From contig VIKJ01000017.1 of NCBI GenBank assembly GCA_008080615.1, forward strand, positions 2,526 to 26,886: 24,361 nt of DNA, given 5' to 3'. Positions 1-9,265 of this stretch are shown here, one piece after another. Position 1 is the first letter of the stretch. The number at the start of each line of letters is the position of its first letter. The stretch comes from Chitinophagaceae bacterium. GTDB lineage: Bacteria > Bacteroidota > Bacteroidia > Chitinophagales > Chitinophagaceae. A program made the translations under genes and the position numbers. Below the pieces are notes generated by a model. It saw only the letters and a list, made by a program, of their open reading frames with translations, did no database searches and was not told the origin of the DNA.

Positions 1-3000
1 AATTAGTAAATGTATAAATTTGATTTACTTGTGCAATTCTTGGAGTATAATCAAAAAGAGAAACAGGAATGGTACTTACAAGAATTTGTTTAATAAAAGT
101 TTTTGTTTTAATAGCATCACATGTATTGTTATCCGTAACACTTAAGATAACAGTATAGTTACCTGCATTGCTATACGTATGTGTAGCATCTCCACTTGTA
201 GTAACTAAGGGTGATCCATCTCCAAAATTCCATACAAACTGAGCTCCTCCTGTTCCTGTATAAGTGAATTGAGTAGGTGATGCTAAACAAGCAGTATCTG
301 CTGTAAATGCAGGTTGGAATGAGGCAGCAACCCGAATTGTTTGTTCAACAAAATCATTTTCATTACAAAAAAGAGGATCCTTCAACGTTAACCGCACAAT
401 ATAGGTTCCATCTGCAGGAAATGTATGTGCTATAGGACTTACATTTCTGAGAACTTTTGGTGTACCATCTCCAAAATCCCATTCAAAAGAATTGGGGCCA
501 AAAGTTTTTCCAGCAGGAGGTACCGCTAAATTGGTAAATTGAAAATTACGATCACCACAATTACCAATACTTGCAAAATTATAGTTCAGGGTTGTTACTG
601 CATCATTTCTTACGATGATGGTGATATAAGAAGTATCTCTTTCATTACAAGAATTAAGGTCTTCAGAAACCAAACGAACTCGATAATTTCCTATGGCAGC
701 AAAAAGGTGATTCGCATTGGGTGTAAGGGTAGTGGTATCGGTAATTCCATCCCCATTAAAATCCCAGTAATAGGTTTTTGCTGCGGCAGTGGTATCAGAA
801 AAATTAACCAGCAATGGAACGCAGCCCGTAGAATCTCCTGCAACGCCATTGATAGCAGATTTAATTCCAGAGCCCACACCAGCAGCATAAAAAGCCAGTT
901 TTACTGCCAGCAAATTACACTCGTTATTACCCCTATTAGGAGACCAAGAACCAGGTGTACCTACAATCGAATTCCTTGGCGAACTTCCTCTTGCGCCTCC
1001 ACATGAACAGATAGATTGATAAATGGTACCACTGGGATCAAACCTACTGGTGCCTCCATCAACATGGTCTGGATAGCCAGCATCTTGACCAAAAAATGTA
1101 GCATAAATTAAACTATCTGCATTCTTACTCAGTATAAAAAAATAAAAGTCTGAACCATCCGTAACTTTTTTATAGGCATCTCTTGAAATAACCATTCCAT
1201 CTAATGAAGCAGATGAATAGTTGGTTCCAATATTGGCTCCACCCCAACCAGATACATACATATTTTGACAACGATCTACTAAGAATGCAGTGAGTGATAA
1301 ACTAGGTCTTATAGCATTTGGATTACCAAAATTGGTAAAGAATACAAAGCTTGAAAGATCTGGAGTAAGCTTTGCAATAAAATGTTTCCCCCTTTCCTGA
1401 CCTGGATTTTTGGTGTTAAAGGGAGAATTTTTTACTGGAAATAATCCGGTTGTTGTACCTGTAATGTAAGGGAATCCTAATTTATCAAATTGGATTCCAA
1501 ATAAAACATCTTCTCCATTGGTTCCAATGTAGGTTGTTTTAATGATGGCAGACCCATCACTCTTAATAGCTGTTATAAAACCATCTACTGTTCCAGCAGC
1601 TCCTTGATTGGTAGCATATAAAACACCTGTTTTATCTCCAGGAAAATCGGTACTGGTTGTTGCACCCGCTACATAAATATCCCCTGTTAATGGGCTAATA
1701 CTTAAAACAAAAGCTGCATCATCTCCACTGCCCCCCAAATAAGAAGAAAAAATAACATTATCCAATGTAGGATTCATTTTTACAATGATCCCATCCTGCC
1801 TTACACCAGGTGTTTTTTGAAAAGCATTTCCAGAAATACCAATATCAGAACTTTGTGTAACGGACGCTAACAATACATTATTATCGTTGTCTAAAATAAC
1901 TTCACTTCTTGCATCATCTCCATAGTTTCTTCTGGTAGATGTAGAACCCAAATTTTGCGGATAATTGGGTTCGATATTTACTCCATCATTGTTTTTACCT
2001 CCAATACGCAAAGAGCCAATCATAGCCGTTCCAGTAGCATTCAATTTGGTAAGTATAATATCAAAGCCTCCCCCAATTCCATATAGTCTGGTATTCCCTT
2101 TTGTAGGATAATCTGTAGAAGAAGATCTGCCAGCAATTACTAAATTACCAGCCCTATCTACTACTAAACTATGTGGTTGATCATCTCCTACACCACCTAT
2201 ATAAGTTGCATAAATTCTATTGCGCCCTGTAGGATCAAATTTAATGATACCAATATCAATTTTTAAGGTTGATCCACCATTAAATGCAGTTTGAAAAGCC
2301 CCATTGGAAACAGGAAATCCAGCAGCAAACACAACTCCACCTGCATAAAAATTACCCACACCATCATAGGTTGCAGTAAAGCCCCAGTTGTCTGGAGTAC
2401 TTCCTGTATAACTGATAAAAATAACACTAGGATCAATAATTAAAGAACTAGTTTTATCATAATCACTATTGATATTAAAGCGTACAAAATTTCCTTTTAC
2501 ATTATAACCACTAGCAATTGTATTGCGCTTTGCATTGGTAATTTGATATGTATAGGGAGCTAGTTCCTGAATAGTTCCTACAGTTGTTTTAATTTCAAGT
2601 TGTTCATCTTTCAATTTCAGGTTTTCTACTCCATCAAAATACATGATTACCTGATTGGGATCACCACCAGGATGAACAATGATATCGTACTTTAATGTTT
2701 CATTGGAAGTGTAAAAACGAACATCAATATTCTTGTATAAGTTTTTGTAAGTAATTGCTTGAAATGTTTTACAGTTACTTGCCCATTTAGATGAATCATT
2801 TCCTATAAAATAATTGGAATAACTTGCTAAGGCTTTGTCGGGTACTATTTGTGGGTTGGGATTGGCATTTAAAAATTTTACTTCATACACATGTGAACGC
2901 AAAATCATTTCGTTGCTGATACCTTGAATAATTTTTTGTTTTTCGATTGATTGTAAACTAGCTTTAGATTCATGAGCAGCCTTTCCCATGCTATTGTGTA

Positions 3001-3226
3001 ATTTTTCTGTAAGCTGCTCGTAATCGGCCGTGTTGTATTGCAAAACCCTATATCCATTATTTTGCAACACAAGTGCTCCGCCAGGCATTTCTGCTTTAAA
3101 TTTTATTTCCGCATCCCACTGCCCTTTATTCACTACAAAGTCTAGATAACGTTGTGCATCTACAATTGTAGTTAACAATAAAAATGATATAATAATGCCT
3201 ATCTTATTCAACACCTTGTTATTCAT
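1..3226 (-). CDS. Large secreted SBBP-repeat/PKD-domain surface protein, 3' end off the window
   Basis: The frame is open from an ATG at 3226 to the left edge, about 1075 codons with no stop, so the C-terminus is missing. Residues 1-25 form a signal peptide (basic start, hydrophobic core, cleavage near DAQ). Next comes the N-terminal domain usual for such proteins (NKGQW near residue 34, MPGGA near 48, LIIDPSVIF near 270). Seven-bladed-propeller (SBBP) strands follow: IAGRSSSTDYPT near 360, VAGATTSTDFPGD near 515, ITGTTTGLFPV near 580, and a Cys-containing end near 730. Three PKD domains follow, marked by YYWDFNGDG (near 818), FEWDFGDG (near 915) and FVWNFGDG (near 998). By family knowledge such proteins are exported by T9SS through a C-terminal tail that would lie left of the window. 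Likely a cell-surface or adhesion protein; substrate unknown. It begins 8 bp after the recG stop, so the two may be cotranscribed. Confidence 0.88.
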   Translation of the reverse strand, partial: MNNKVLNKIGIIISFLLLTTIVDAQRYLDFVVNKGQWDAEIKFKAEMPGGALVLQNNGYRVLQYNTADYEQLTEKLHNSMGKAAHESKASLQSIEKQKIIQGISNEMILRSHVYEVKFLNANPNPQIVPDKALASYSNYFIGNDSSKWASNCKTFQAITYKNLYKNIDVRFYTSNETLKYDIIVHPGGDPNQVIMYFDGVENLKLKDEQLEIKTTVGTIQELAPYTYQITNAKRNTIASGYNVKGNFVRFNINSDYDKTSSLIIDPSVIFISYTGSTPDNWGFTATYDGVGNFYAGGVVFAAGFPVSNGAFQTAFNGGSTLKIDIGIIKFDPTGRNRIYATYIGGVGDDQPHSLVVDRAGNLVIAGRSSSTDYPTKGNTRLYGIGGGFDIILTKLNATGTAMIGSLRIGGKNNDGVNIEPNYPQNLGSTSTRRNYGDDARSEVILDNDNNVLLASVTQSSDIGISGNAFQKTPGVRQDGIIVKMNPTLDNVIFSSYLGGSGDDAAFVLSISPLTGDIYVAGATTSTDFPGDKTGVLYATNQGAAGTVDGFITAIKSDGSAIIKTTYIGTNGEDVLFGIQFDKLGFPYITGTTTGLFPVKNSPFNTKNPGQERGKHFIAKLTPDLSSFVFFTNFGNPNAIRPSLSLTAFLVDRCQNMYVSGWGGANIGTNYSSASLDGMVISRDAYKKVTDGSDFYFFILSKNADSLIYATFFGQDAGYPDHVDGGTSRFDPSGTIYQSICSCGGARGSSPRNSIVGTPGSWSPNRGNNECNLLAVKLAFYAAGVGSGIKSAINGVAGDSTGCVPLLVNFSDTTAAAKTYYWDFNGDGITDTTTLTPNANHLFAAIGNYRVRLVSEDLNSCNERDTSYITIIVRNDAVTTLNYNFASIGNCGDRNFQFTNLAVPPAGKTFGPNSFEWDFGDGTPKVLRNVSPIAHTFPADGTYIVRLTLKDPLFCNENDFVEQTIRVAASFQPAFTADTACLASPTQFTYTGTGGAQFVWNFGDGSPLVTTSGDATHTYSNAGNYTVILSVTDNNTCDAIKTKTFIKQILVSTIPVSLFDYTPRIAQVNQIYTFTN

Positions 3227-3234
3227 TTATTAAG

Positions 3235-5376
3235 TTAAGATATTTTACTCCATCCATGGGTCATTTTTTGCGATTGCATAAAATGTCGCAATGGTTGGTT
3301 TGCTTCAGCTTCTAAATAAAGGTCCTTCTCTACTAGTAATTCTGCCTTTTCTTTGGCCATTTCTAACAAAGCTTTATCATTTACAATACTTGCCAGCTTA
3401 AAGTTCAATGCCCCGCTTTGTCTTGTACCTTCAATATCCCCAGGCCCCCTCATTTCCAAGTCTTTTTCTGCTATTTTAAACCCGTCATTGGTAGCGCACA
3501 TTATATTGATACGTTCTTTGGCTTCTTTGCTTGCTCGGCTTCCCGTTAATAAAATGCAAAAACTTTTTTCCGTTCCCCTTCCTACCCTACCTCTAAGCTG
3601 ATGAAGCTGCGATAAACCAAATTTTTCGGCGCTTTCAACCACCATTACAGAGGCATTGGGCACATTCACCCCCACTTCAATAACAGTAGTACTTACCATT
3701 ATTTGGGTATCTCCCTTTACAAATCGCTGCATATTGGTTTCTTTCTGATCAGTTGGTTGCCTACCGTGTAACATGCTGATCTTATAGTTAGGCTCTGGGA
3801 AAAAACTTTTTACCTGCTCATATCCCTGCATCAAATCTTCAAAACTCAATTTTTCGCTTTCCTCAATTAAGGGGTAAATAAAATATACTTGCCGGCCTTT
3901 ATCTATTTCCTCCTTTACAAAACCCATCACGTTGGCCCTGGCCATTTCATTTCTTTGAACTGTTGTGATAGGAATTCTTCCTGGAGGTAATTCGTCCATC
4001 ACACTGTATTCTAAGTCTCCATATGCTGTCATTGCAAGGGTTCTTGGAATGGGAGTAGCTGTCATTACCAAAACATGGGGAGGCAGTTTTGCTTTTTCCC
4101 ATAACCTGGCCCTTTGAGCTACTCCAAAGCGATGTTGTTCATCTACAATTACTAAGCCAAGATTTTTAAATTGAACTACTTCTTCTATAACAGCATGAGT
4201 TCCAACAACAAAATGAATTGAATCTTCAATCAGCCCCTTTAATATGCGTTTTCGCTCTGCAGATTTTGTACTACCAGTTAGTAATGCAATTTCCAATGGC
4301 ATTGCTTTCAGCAAGTCTTTTAAACCATAATAATGTTGTTGAGCCAAAATTTCTGTTGGCGCCATCAAACAACTTTGATATCCATTATCTGCAGCCAATA
4401 GCATACTTAGTAAGGCCACCATGGTTTTACCACTTCCAACATCTCCTTGCAATAACCGGTTCATTTGCCTGCCCCTTGCAGTATCATTTCTAATTTCTTT
4501 GAGTACCCTTTTTTGTGCTCCAGTTAAAGTGAATGGTAAATATTTATTGTAGAAATCATTAAAATAACTACCCACTTTTTCAAATAGAACGCCCTTACTA
4601 GCATTGTTTCTTTGCAAGCGAACCAATTGAAGCCTTACCTGCGCAATAAAGAGTTCTTCAAATTTCAAGCGCTCCAATGCTTTGTTATACAAATGCTCCG
4701 AAGTAGGAAAATGAATGATAGCAAATGCTTCATAGCGAGACAATAATTTCAATTCTTTAATTATATGCTCGGGAATATTTTCAGGCAGATCTTTTGGTTG
4801 CAACAAACCCATTAAAACATAGGTTAGTTTGGCCAATTGCCTTCCATTTAATCCCCTTGCTTTTAATTTTTCTGTGGAAGGATATACGGGTTCTAAAAAT
4901 GCCTTGGCTCCTGCCTTAGCAGGCACAAATACTTCTATTTCAGGATGAACCATTTGTGCTTTACTATTAAAAAATCCTGTTTTACCAAATACCAAGTAAT
5001 CCGATCCGATATGCAATCCCTTTTCTACCCAGCTAATCCCTTGAAACCAGGTAAGCTCTAATACCCCAGTAGAGTCTTTTAATTGAGCCATTAATCTCCT
5101 AGATCTACCTGCACCAATAATTTCATAGTGCGTTAGCTTGCCCGCTACCTGAATAAAATCGGTAAAAGCATTGATTTCTTTAATGGCACTTACCTTGGTT
5201 TTATCAATATGCCTGAGAGGAAAATGATTGAGCAAATCGCCAAACGTAAAAATGTTTAGCTCTTTCTTTAGCATATCTGCCCTTAAAGGACCTACCCCTT
5301 TAAGGTATTCAATAGGAGAAGATAATATAGTTGTAAGATTACTAATGAGCCTTGATTTATGGTTTCTGCCTGCCAA
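3235..5376 (-). CDS. recG: ATP-dependent DNA helicase RecG
   Basis: RecG remodels stalled replication forks and branch-migrates Holliday junctions. The 713-residue product matches the family's usual size. An N-terminal wedge/OB region is followed by a superfamily 2 helicase core: Walker A GDVGSGKT (311-318), the RecG-type Walker B DEQH (412-415) continuing into RFGV, motif III TATPIPRT (439-446), and motif VI QLRGRVGRG (593-601). The C-terminal region has EMRGPGDIEGTRQSG (641-655), typical of RecG. No ATG precedes the conserved SPIEYLKGVGP segment (20-30). The frame is closed by an upstream TGA at 5410-5412, so the best start is the TTG at 5376; a rarer start nearer residue 11 is possible. 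It is divergent from trpS, with 82 bp between the starts. Confidence 0.96.
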   Translation of the reverse strand: MAGRNHKSRLISNLTTILSSPIEYLKGVGPLRADMLKKELNIFTFGDLLNHFPLRHIDKTKVSAIKEINAFTDFIQVAGKLTHYEIIGAGRSRRLMAQLKDSTGVLELTWFQGISWVEKGLHIGSDYLVFGKTGFFNSKAQMVHPEIEVFVPAKAGAKAFLEPVYPSTEKLKARGLNGRQLAKLTYVLMGLLQPKDLPENIPEHIIKELKLLSRYEAFAIIHFPTSEHLYNKALERLKFEELFIAQVRLQLVRLQRNNASKGVLFEKVGSYFNDFYNKYLPFTLTGAQKRVLKEIRNDTARGRQMNRLLQGDVGSGKTMVALLSMLLAADNGYQSCLMAPTEILAQQHYYGLKDLLKAMPLEIALLTGSTKSAERKRILKGLIEDSIHFVVGTHAVIEEVVQFKNLGLVIVDEQHRFGVAQRARLWEKAKLPPHVLVMTATPIPRTLAMTAYGDLEYSVMDELPPGRIPITTVQRNEMARANVMGFVKEEIDKGRQVYFIYPLIEESEKLSFEDLMQGYEQVKSFFPEPNYKISMLHGRQPTDQKETNMQRFVKGDTQIMVSTTVIEVGVNVPNASVMVVESAEKFGLSQLHQLRGRVGRGTEKSFCILLTGSRASKEAKERINIMCATNDGFKIAEKDLEMRGPGDIEGTRQSGALNFKLASIVNDKALLEMAKEKAELLVEKDLYLEAEANQPLRHFMQSQKMTHGWSKIS

Positions 5377-5444
5377 TTTCCGATTTCTTTTGATGCCAAC
5401 ACAAAAAAATCATAAACCATGAACCTTGAACTATCTACTATACT

Positions 5445-5452
5445 TATCTTCG
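5445..5452 (+). promoter_or_regulatory. Putative trpS promoter -7 element (TATCTTCG)
   Basis: TATCTTCG matches the Bacteroidota -7 consensus TAnnTTTG except at one position. A TTG lies 16 bp upstream (5426-5428), slightly shorter than the usual spacing. The element ends only 6 bp before the trpS ATG, so the transcript would be leaderless or nearly so. Inferred from consensus only. Confidence 0.4.
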
Positions 5453-5458
5453 CCCACT

Positions 5459-6469
5459 ATGCAAAAAGAGGTTGTGGTTAGTGGAATCCGCCCTACTGGG
5501 TTCCTTCATTTGGGAAATTATTTTGGTGCAATGCGTAATTATGTGCGCATGCAAGACGATTATAACTGTTATTTTTTTGTAGCCAACTGGCATAGTTTAA
5601 CTACACATCCCGATACCAAAGAATTAAAGAATAGTGTACATAGGGTAATTGCAGAAAATATTGCTTGCGGATTAGACCCTAATAAAGTGGCCTTGTACGT
5701 TCAAAGTGATGTACCAGAAATTGCAGAATTATACCTCTATTTAAATATGCTGGCCTATAAGGGAGAGTTAGAAAAAACAGCCACATTCAAAGACAAAGTA
5801 CGATTACAGCCCGAAAATGTAAACGCAGGTTTACTTACTTACCCTGTATTGATGGCTGCTGATGTATTGATACAAAGAGCGGTGAAAGTGCCTGTAGGAA
5901 AAGACCAGGAGCAGCATTTAGAAATGGCCCGCAATTTTGCAGAACGATTTAACTATCGTTATGGGGATGTATTGCCCCTGCCTTATGCATTTAACTATGG
6001 CAGTGAATTAATTAAGATCATGAGTTTGGATGGGATCGGAAAAATGAGTAAAAGTGAGAATCAGATGGCTACCATTTTTTTGGCAGATGATGATGAAATC
6101 ATCCGTAAAAAAATCATGAAGGCCAAAACAGATCAAGGTCCGGCAACTCCTGATTCAGTTAAACCCGATTATATTCAAAACCTGTTTACACTAATGGAAC
6201 AAGTGAGTACTAAGGATACGGTAGCAAAGTTTGAAGCCGATTTTAATGCCAGCTCTACAGGCAACTGTATTATCAGATATGGAGATTTAAAAAAGCAGCT
6301 TGCGGAAGATATGGTACAATTTATTCATCCAATAAGAGAAAAAGCCGCCGATATTCAATCTGATACCCATTTATTGCATGGATTAATTAAACAAGGAGCC
6401 GATAAAGCCCGGGATAGGGCCTCAGAAACCTTAAAATTGATTAGAGAAGCAATAGGATTGAATTATTAA
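5459..6469 (+). CDS. trpS: Tryptophan--tRNA ligase
   Basis: Class I aminoacyl-tRNA synthetase that charges tRNA-Trp. The 336-residue protein carries the HIGH-type motif HLGN (17-20) after SGIRPTG, the conserved LMAADVLIQ (131-139), GKDQEQH (147-153) and the KMSKS loop exactly (195-199), followed by an anticodon-binding helical C-terminus. An upstream in-frame TTG at 5426 would add 11 residues (MNYLLYLSSPT) that resemble nothing in the family and would include the promoter-like element, so the ATG at 5459 is preferred. First gene of a plus-strand run with the deoxynucleoside kinase 64 bp downstream; divergent from recG. Confidence 0.96.
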   Translation: MQKEVVVSGIRPTGFLHLGNYFGAMRNYVRMQDDYNCYFFVANWHSLTTHPDTKELKNSVHRVIAENIACGLDPNKVALYVQSDVPEIAELYLYLNMLAYKGELEKTATFKDKVRLQPENVNAGLLTYPVLMAADVLIQRAVKVPVGKDQEQHLEMARNFAERFNYRYGDVLPLPYAFNYGSELIKIMSLDGIGKMSKSENQMATIFLADDDEIIRKKIMKAKTDQGPATPDSVKPDYIQNLFTLMEQVSTKDTVAKFEADFNASSTGNCIIRYGDLKKQLAEDMVQFIHPIREKAADIQSDTHLLHGLIKQGADKARDRASETLKLIREAIGLNY

Positions 6470-6533
6470 GATCAAATAAACAGAATTTAGATTAGTTTAC
6501 TTAAGTTGCACAGCTTAAATCAGCATTCAAGAA

Positions 6534-7169
6534 ATGGCAAAACCAAAAAAACCAAAACACGTAGCAATCGCCGGAAATATTGGCGCTGGTAAAACAACTT
6601 TAACCGAAATGCTGAGTAAACATTATCGCTGGATACCACAATTTGAGAATGTAGATACCAATCCATACCTAATGGATTTTTATGAAGACATGCCTCGTTG
6701 GAGTTTTAATTTACAAATCTATTTTTTAAATAGCAGGCTCAATCAACTCCTAGATATTCAACATGGTACCGAAACAGTTATTCAGGATCGTACTATTTAT
6801 GAGGATGCTAATATTTTTGCACCCAACTTGCATGAAATGGGGCTGATGAGCAAGCGTGATTTTGATAATTATTACCAATTCTTTCAAACGTTGAAAACAA
6901 TGGTTCAGCCACCAGATTTGCTGATCTATTTAAAAGCATCTGTACCCACATTGGTTTCGCAGATTCAAAAAAGGGGTAGAGAATATGAAGAAAATATTCG
7001 CTTAGATTACTTAAAGAAATTGAACGAATACTATAACAAGTGGATTGATGGATACAAAGAAGGTCAATTATTAATCATTGACTGCGATAAAAATAAATTT
7101 GCCGAAAACGAAGAGCAGTTTGGTGAAATTATCAACAAGGTAGATGGTATGTTATTTGGTTTGTTTTAA
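6534..7169 (+). CDS. Deoxynucleoside kinase (dAdo/dGuo kinase family)
   Basis: Phosphorylates deoxyribonucleosides with ATP in nucleotide salvage. The 211-residue product has the P-loop GNIGAGKTT (14-22) and FENVDTNPYL (37-46), whose Glu is the usual substrate-binding acidic residue. It also has QDRTIYED (84-91), the catalytic DR-type motif, and RGREYE (147-152) in the LID region. Length is normal for bacterial dNK enzymes. The exact base preference (dA, dG or broader) cannot be read from the sequence, so no symbol is given. The start ATG at 6534 is followed by a Lys-rich leader. It lies 64 bp after trpS and 23 bp before a small acidic gene, so the three may share a transcript. Confidence 0.9.
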   Translation: MAKPKKPKHVAIAGNIGAGKTTLTEMLSKHYRWIPQFENVDTNPYLMDFYEDMPRWSFNLQIYFLNSRLNQLLDIQHGTETVIQDRTIYEDANIFAPNLHEMGLMSKRDFDNYYQFFQTLKTMVQPPDLLIYLKASVPTLVSQIQKRGREYEENIRLDYLKKLNEYYNKWIDGYKEGQLLIIDCDKNKFAENEEQFGEIINKVDGMLFGLF

Positions 7170-7192
7170 CCCTTTCATAATAGCGCAATACA

Positions 7193-7552
7193 ATGGATTA
7201 TAAAGAATTGGTGCAGAACCATTCCAGCGAGTTGATAGACAAGCTGGTTGGATATGTAGTGAGTAAAGACCCTGTAGAAATACTGTTTAATTTTGAAGAA
7301 GATGATCAATGGGCAATCATTTCTATGCATCAATATGAAGAAGATTTAGAAATCTCTCTTCGCTTACATCCCAATGGAGTGTATGATTTATACTTGGGCT
7401 ACTATGATGACGAAGATGAATTTTTTGAACTAGTGCATTTACTATCAGAACCCGAAATAGCTCAACTACCAGAAGGCCTAAAAAAATTAATGAAAAAAGT
7501 GGTAGAAGACGAAAAAGGAATGCGCATTTCCGGCAACTTTTTATCAAAATAA
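7193..7552 (+). CDS. Small acidic hypothetical protein, 119 aa
   Basis: I do not recognise this family. The product is soluble (no signal peptide or membrane segment) and strongly acidic: 27 of 119 residues are Asp or Glu, with clusters EEDDQW (35-40), EED (49-51) and DDEDEFFE (72-79). Alternating hydrophobic and acidic residues in the middle suggest a beta-sheet core, with amphipathic helices at both ends (1-20 and about 86-107). It starts 23 bp after the deoxynucleoside kinase on the same strand and its stop codon overlaps the first bases of a terminator hairpin, so it is probably the last gene of that transcript. Codon use resembles its neighbours. No function is proposed. Confidence 0.75.
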   Translation: MDYKELVQNHSSELIDKLVGYVVSKDPVEILFNFEEDDQWAIISMHQYEEDLEISLRLHPNGVYDLYLGYYDDEDEFFELVHLLSEPEIAQLPEGLKKLMKKVVEDEKGMRISGNFLSK

Positions 7553-7576
7553 TGCCCCCAATTACTTGGAGGCATT
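7551..7576. terminator. Bidirectional hairpin terminator between the acidic-protein gene and pckA
   Basis: AATGCCCCCAA (7551-7561) pairs with TTGGAGGCATT (7566-7576) across a 4-base loop, with one mismatch. Read on the minus strand it is followed by a T-rich run, so it most clearly ends pckA transcription. It sits between two convergent genes and can also serve the plus-strand gene, whose TAA overlaps the stem. Confidence 0.7.
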
Positions 7577-7612
7577 TATCACAGGCAATCGAACAATTTC
7601 TCTAGTTTGTTC

Positions 7613-9265
7613 TCAGCTAATAATGGGGGCAGCTGCAAGTATTTCTTCGTTTACACCAGCAGCATATTTCTGAAAATTATCTATAAATGCTTTCGCTAAT
7701 TTTTTAGCAGTTTCATCATAGGCTAATTTATCTTTCCAAGTATTTCTTGGATTTAAAATTTCAGCAGGTACATCAGCACAACTTGTAGGCATCATCATAC
7801 CAAATACAGGATGTTTTTCAAATTCAACCTGATTCAATGATCCATTTAAAGCAGCGGTAATCATCGCTCTGGTATAACCTAATTTCATTCTATTTCCTAC
7901 ACCATAACTTCCTCCACTCCAGCCTGTATTAATCATCCAAACATTTACAGCATGTTCTTTCATTTTGTTACCCAACATTTCGGCATATTTGCCGGGATGC
8001 AATGGTAAAAATGGAGCACCAAAACAAGCACTGAAAGTAGATTTAGGTTCAGTAACACCTGCTTCTGTACCCGCCACTCTTGCAGTATATCCACTAATAA
8101 ATTGATACATGGCCTGCCCTGGAGAAAGTTTACTAATAGGAGGTAAAACCCCGTATGCATCACAGGTTAAGAAGAATAGATTTTTGGGTAACCCACCAAT
8201 ACTTGGTTCTAGTGCATTTGAAATATAATGCAATGGATAACTCACCCTTGTATTTTCTGTGATCCCTTTAAAACTAAAATCAATTTGATTGGTTCCTTCA
8301 ATAAAACCTATGTTTTCTAATAAAGCACCAGGCTTTATAGCATGAAAAATTTCTGGTTCTTTTTCTTCACTTAAATCAATCGTTTTTGCATAACAGCCTC
8401 CTTCAAAATTAAATACATTGGAATTGGTCCAACCGTGTTCATCATCTCCTATTAATTTACGATTAGGATCTGCACTTAAAGTTGTTTTTCCTGTTCCACT
8501 CAATCCAAAGAAAATTGCAACGTCGCCCTCATTACCCATATTGGCACTACAGTGCATGCTCAACACATTCTTTTCTTGAGGTAATAGATAATTAAGAATA
8601 GTAAAAATACCTTTCTTCATTTCACCAGTATAGCCTGTTCCACCAATCAATATGGTTTTATGCGTAAAAGAAACAACTGCAAAATTATGTTGCCTTGTTC
8701 CGTCTACTGTTGGATCTGCTTTAAATCCAGGTGCTTGAATAATATGCCAATCGGGTTCAAAATTTTCCAACTCATTTTCTAATGGTCTTAGAAACATATT
8801 ATAGGCAAATAAATTGCTCCAAGGGTTTTCATTGATCACCCGAATATTCAACCGATAATTTGCATCTGCACAAGCAAATGCATCTCTTACCCATATTTCT
8901 TCTTTTTGTCCTAAATAATCCAATAATTTTTTACGCAATTGGAGAAAATATTGCTCATCAATAGGAATATTAAAATTATTCCAATGAACCGTATTTTCAG
9001 TTAAAGCATCTTTTACAATAAACTTGTCTTGAGGGCTTCTACCGGTAAATTCACCCGTTTTAATACAAAGTGCACCCGTATTGTTTAACACACCTTGCCC
9101 TCTAATGATAGCTTGCTCTACTAAATCTTCAGGAGAAAGCTGATAATGAATTCCAGTGTGCTCAGAAAATCCGAGCGATAATAATTTTTTTGCGTTGACT
9201 TGAATAGCTGGCAATGACATAAGAGAACAATCGTTTGTTAGTTGCGCAAAAGTAAGCAGTTTCAT
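7613..9265 (-). CDS. pckA: Phosphoenolpyruvate carboxykinase (ATP)
   Basis: Catalyses oxaloacetate + ATP to PEP + CO2 + ADP, the entry step of gluconeogenesis, or the reverse in fermentative Bacteroidota. In the 550-residue frame, GEFTGRSPQDKF (71-82), GTGYTGEMKK (209-218), the kinase P-loop GLSGTGKTT (254-262), the metal-binding GDDEHGW (273-279) and RVSYP are all present, with INTGWSGGSYG near the C-terminus. The frame opens with an ATG at 9265, but residues 1-15 are not conserved family sequence. Met16 (ATG at 9220) gives 535 residues, the usual length, and may be the true start. Single-gene unit, divergent from the FAD oxidase gene and followed by a hairpin terminator. Confidence 0.96.
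   Translation of the reverse strand: MKLLTFAQLTNDCSLMSLPAIQVNAKKLLSLGFSEHTGIHYQLSPEDLVEQAIIRGQGVLNNTGALCIKTGEFTGRSPQDKFIVKDALTENTVHWNNFNIPIDEQYFLQLRKKLLDYLGQKEEIWVRDAFACADANYRLNIRVINENPWSNLFAYNMFLRPLENELENFEPDWHIIQAPGFKADPTVDGTRQHNFAVVSFTHKTILIGGTGYTGEMKKGIFTILNYLLPQEKNVLSMHCSANMGNEGDVAIFFGLSGTGKTTLSADPNRKLIGDDEHGWTNSNVFNFEGGCYAKTIDLSEEKEPEIFHAIKPGALLENIGFIEGTNQIDFSFKGITENTRVSYPLHYISNALEPSIGGLPKNLFFLTCDAYGVLPPISKLSPGQAMYQFISGYTARVAGTEAGVTEPKSTFSACFGAPFLPLHPGKYAEMLGNKMKEHAVNVWMINTGWSGGSYGVGNRMKLGYTRAMITAALNGSLNQVEFEKHPVFGMMMPTSCADVPAEILNPRNTWKDKLAYDETAKKLAKAFIDNFQKYAAGVNEEILAAAPIIS

Noticed and set aside
539..1006. Plus-strand open frame of 155 codons
   Set aside because: It lies opposite the PKD region of the large minus-strand gene, has a low-complexity Ile/Ser-rich translation and no family likeness; it is a shadow frame.
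1..1010. Repeats in the PKD region as tandem DNA repeats or a CRISPR array
   Set aside because: The similarity is at protein level (WDFGDG motifs) with diverged DNA and spacing of about 240-300 bp; no repeated DNA units were seen.
5426..5458. TTG start at 5426 for trpS
   Set aside because: The added 11 residues are not TrpS-like and overlap a promoter-type element; the ATG at 5459 sits at the usual family start.
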